A stretch of 44,617 nucleotides of DNA from Methanobacteriota archaeon (GTDB lineage Archaea; Thermoplasmatota; Poseidoniia; Poseidoniales; Thalassarchaeaceae). Where the stretch lies: contig PATC01000038.1 of NCBI GenBank assembly GCA_002712285.1, positions 1 to 44,617 of the forward strand, in the 5' to 3' direction. Below, one piece after another: positions 43,670-44,617 of this stretch; position 1 is the stretch's first letter; the number at the start of each line of letters is the position of its first letter. Below the pieces are notes generated by a model. That model worked only from the letters and a program-made list of their open reading frames with translations. It searched no databases and was not told where the DNA came from. A program made the position numbers and the translations under genes.

Positions 43670-44617
43670 ATGGACGAGGCGACGACTGAATCTCGTCAGC
43701 CCCCAAAATGGGTTTACACTGTCGCCTTCACAATGGCTATTCTTGCCCTCATGATGATGAATGAAGCATTCTGGTTGAGTATTGGTATACTGCTATTCTC
43801 AACTGGTTTACTTATCCTAAGTGCAGATATGTTCGTCGGAGCCGTGAAGATTGTCGCTCGACGATTCGGCATGTCTGAACTCATCATCGGACTAACAATC
43901 GTAAGTATCGGTACATCGATGCCTGAGATTCTTGTTGGCGTAAGTTCATCCCTTGAAGTAGCTGCTAATGGTTGCACTCCTGAAGCATGTGCATCTGATT
44001 TTGCTCTTGGAAATATCTACGGTTCTGTCCTCGTACAGATTAGCCTCGTTCTAGGGATTGTAGTGCTAATTCATCCTCTGGAGGTAAGGCCAGATTGGCT
44101 AGCACGTGATGGGCTCCTAATGTTCCTAGCAGTCGTCGTTTTGACTATGCTAATTCTGATTGATGCAAAACTCGATCGAATGGAGGGATTAATTCTCTGC
44201 CTAGTGTATCTGATGTATCTCGTGAATCTGATTCATCAGAGAGACAACATCAGAGAGGATGAACTCATACTCAAGAGTCCAGGAAGTGAGCCTGAAGTCA
44301 TCGAAACGAATGATTTCGCCCTACTAGCAAGTGTAGTCGTAGGCCTATCTCTTGCAATATGGTCTGCTACTGTGCTAGTGAATTCAGCTACTACAATCGC
44401 GGGAGCGATGTCTATCCCGCCATCATTTATTGGAGCCACGATTACGGCTATCGGGACCTCGTTACCAGAACTCGCAGTTGCCCTAACTGCCGCGAGACAC
44501 TCCAAAGGTGTCGCCATCGGGACCCTCATCGGTTCGAATATTACAGACCCACTGCTATCTATTGGCCTAACTGCTCTTGTTCACCCGGTGACAATTGGAT
44601 CATCGGACATTTTCTTC
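43670..44617 (+). CDS. Na+/Ca2+ antiporter family protein (partial, runs off window)
   Basis: The frame of 316 codons is open to the right edge, so the C-terminus is missing. It starts MDEATTESRQPPKWVYTVAF and shows about nine hydrophobic segments. Two alpha repeats, typical of CaCA-superfamily exchangers, are visible: LTIVSIGTSMPEILVGVSSS (about residues 82-101) and ITAIGTSLPELAVALTAARH in the second half, the latter followed by GTLIGSNITDPLLS. Their glutamates are the expected cation-binding residues. The first repeat is followed by an unusual loop with two cysteines (NGCTPEACASD) before LGNIYGS. It would exchange calcium for sodium or protons across the membrane. The protein should continue beyond the window by only a short part. 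Confidence 0.85.
   Translation, partial: MDEATTESRQPPKWVYTVAFTMAILALMMMNEAFWLSIGILLFSTGLLILSADMFVGAVKIVARRFGMSELIIGLTIVSIGTSMPEILVGVSSSLEVAANGCTPEACASDFALGNIYGSVLVQISLVLGIVVLIHPLEVRPDWLARDGLLMFLAVVVLTMLILIDAKLDRMEGLILCLVYLMYLVNLIHQRDNIREDELILKSPGSEPEVIETNDFALLASVVVGLSLAIWSATVLVNSATTIAGAMSIPPSFIGATITAIGTSLPELAVALTAARHSKGVAIGTLIGSNITDPLLSIGLTALVHPVTIGSSDIFF

Noticed and set aside
1-44617. CRISPR arrays, insertion sequences, integrases, rRNA
   Set aside because: No repeated spacer pattern, transposase motif, terminal inverted repeats or rRNA-like stretch was seen in reading; only one tRNA is present.

Overview
The window looks like a chromosomal segment from a marine planktonic archaeon, most likely Candidatus Poseidoniales (Marine Group II) or a close Thermoplasmata relative. 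The archaeal signs are the A-type ATP synthase operon in the order H-I-K-E-C-F-A-B-D, geranylgeranyl reductase next to an isoprenyl diphosphate synthase (ether lipids), RPA with its RPA-associated partner, archaeal-type FAD synthase (RibL), and a tRNA gene. Several genes are of bacterial type (RNase PH, riboflavin synthase alpha, L-aspartate oxidase, MenG-type methyltransferase), a mix typical of that group. The genus assignment is inference; no rRNA is present. Coding density is very high, no stretch over 300 bases lacks a gene, and I see no insertion sequence, prophage, CRISPR array or integrase.

Layout. 1-5.5 kb: edge-truncated membrane protein, L-aspartate oxidase (NAD), ketopantoate reductase (CoA), and a large membrane protein that resembles a site-2 protease without its metal ligands. 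5.6-14.4 kb: complete A-type ATP synthase operon on the minus strand. 14.5-17.3 kb: quinone methyltransferase, geranylgeranyl reductase and GGPP synthase. 17.4-20.1 kb: a HemC-like protein that lacks the catalytic residues, and a protein with three SAP-like motifs. 20.1-23.1 kb: minimal Tad/type IV-pilus-like operon (ATPase, two T2SF membrane proteins, one unknown small protein). 23.1-25.7 kb: RPA and its partner. 26-29.5 kb: AspA/AstE-like metallohydrolase, tandem GGCT-like protein, MogA, bacterial-type RNase PH and tRNA-Phe(GAA). 29.5-30.6 kb: endonuclease IV-like enzyme. 30.8-34.4 kb: a surface protein with an animal-type haem peroxidase domain, FG-GAP/VCBS repeats and an ASPIC/UnbV domain. 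34.4-36.6 kb: riboflavin/FAD operon (ribB-ribL-ribE-ribH). 36.6-44.6 kb: DoxX-like protein, thioredoxin reductase, a membrane protein ending in an LDL-receptor class A-like motif, an E1-like/rhodanese fusion, an orphan receiver protein, a fused alpha-beta 2-oxoacid dehydrogenase E1, and an edge-truncated Na+/Ca2+ antiporter.

The genes mostly form an energy, cofactor and envelope set: proton or sodium driven ATP synthesis, NAD, CoA, flavin and molybdopterin steps, ether lipid and quinone synthesis, plus replication and RNA processing. The less ordinary part is a group of remodelled proteins: a protease-like and a porphyrin-enzyme-like protein without their active sites, an archaeal surface haem peroxidase, and a degenerate LDL-A module.

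All family assignments were made by reading motifs by eye; no database search was run. Start codons were adjusted where a ribosome binding site or family N-terminus argued for it.
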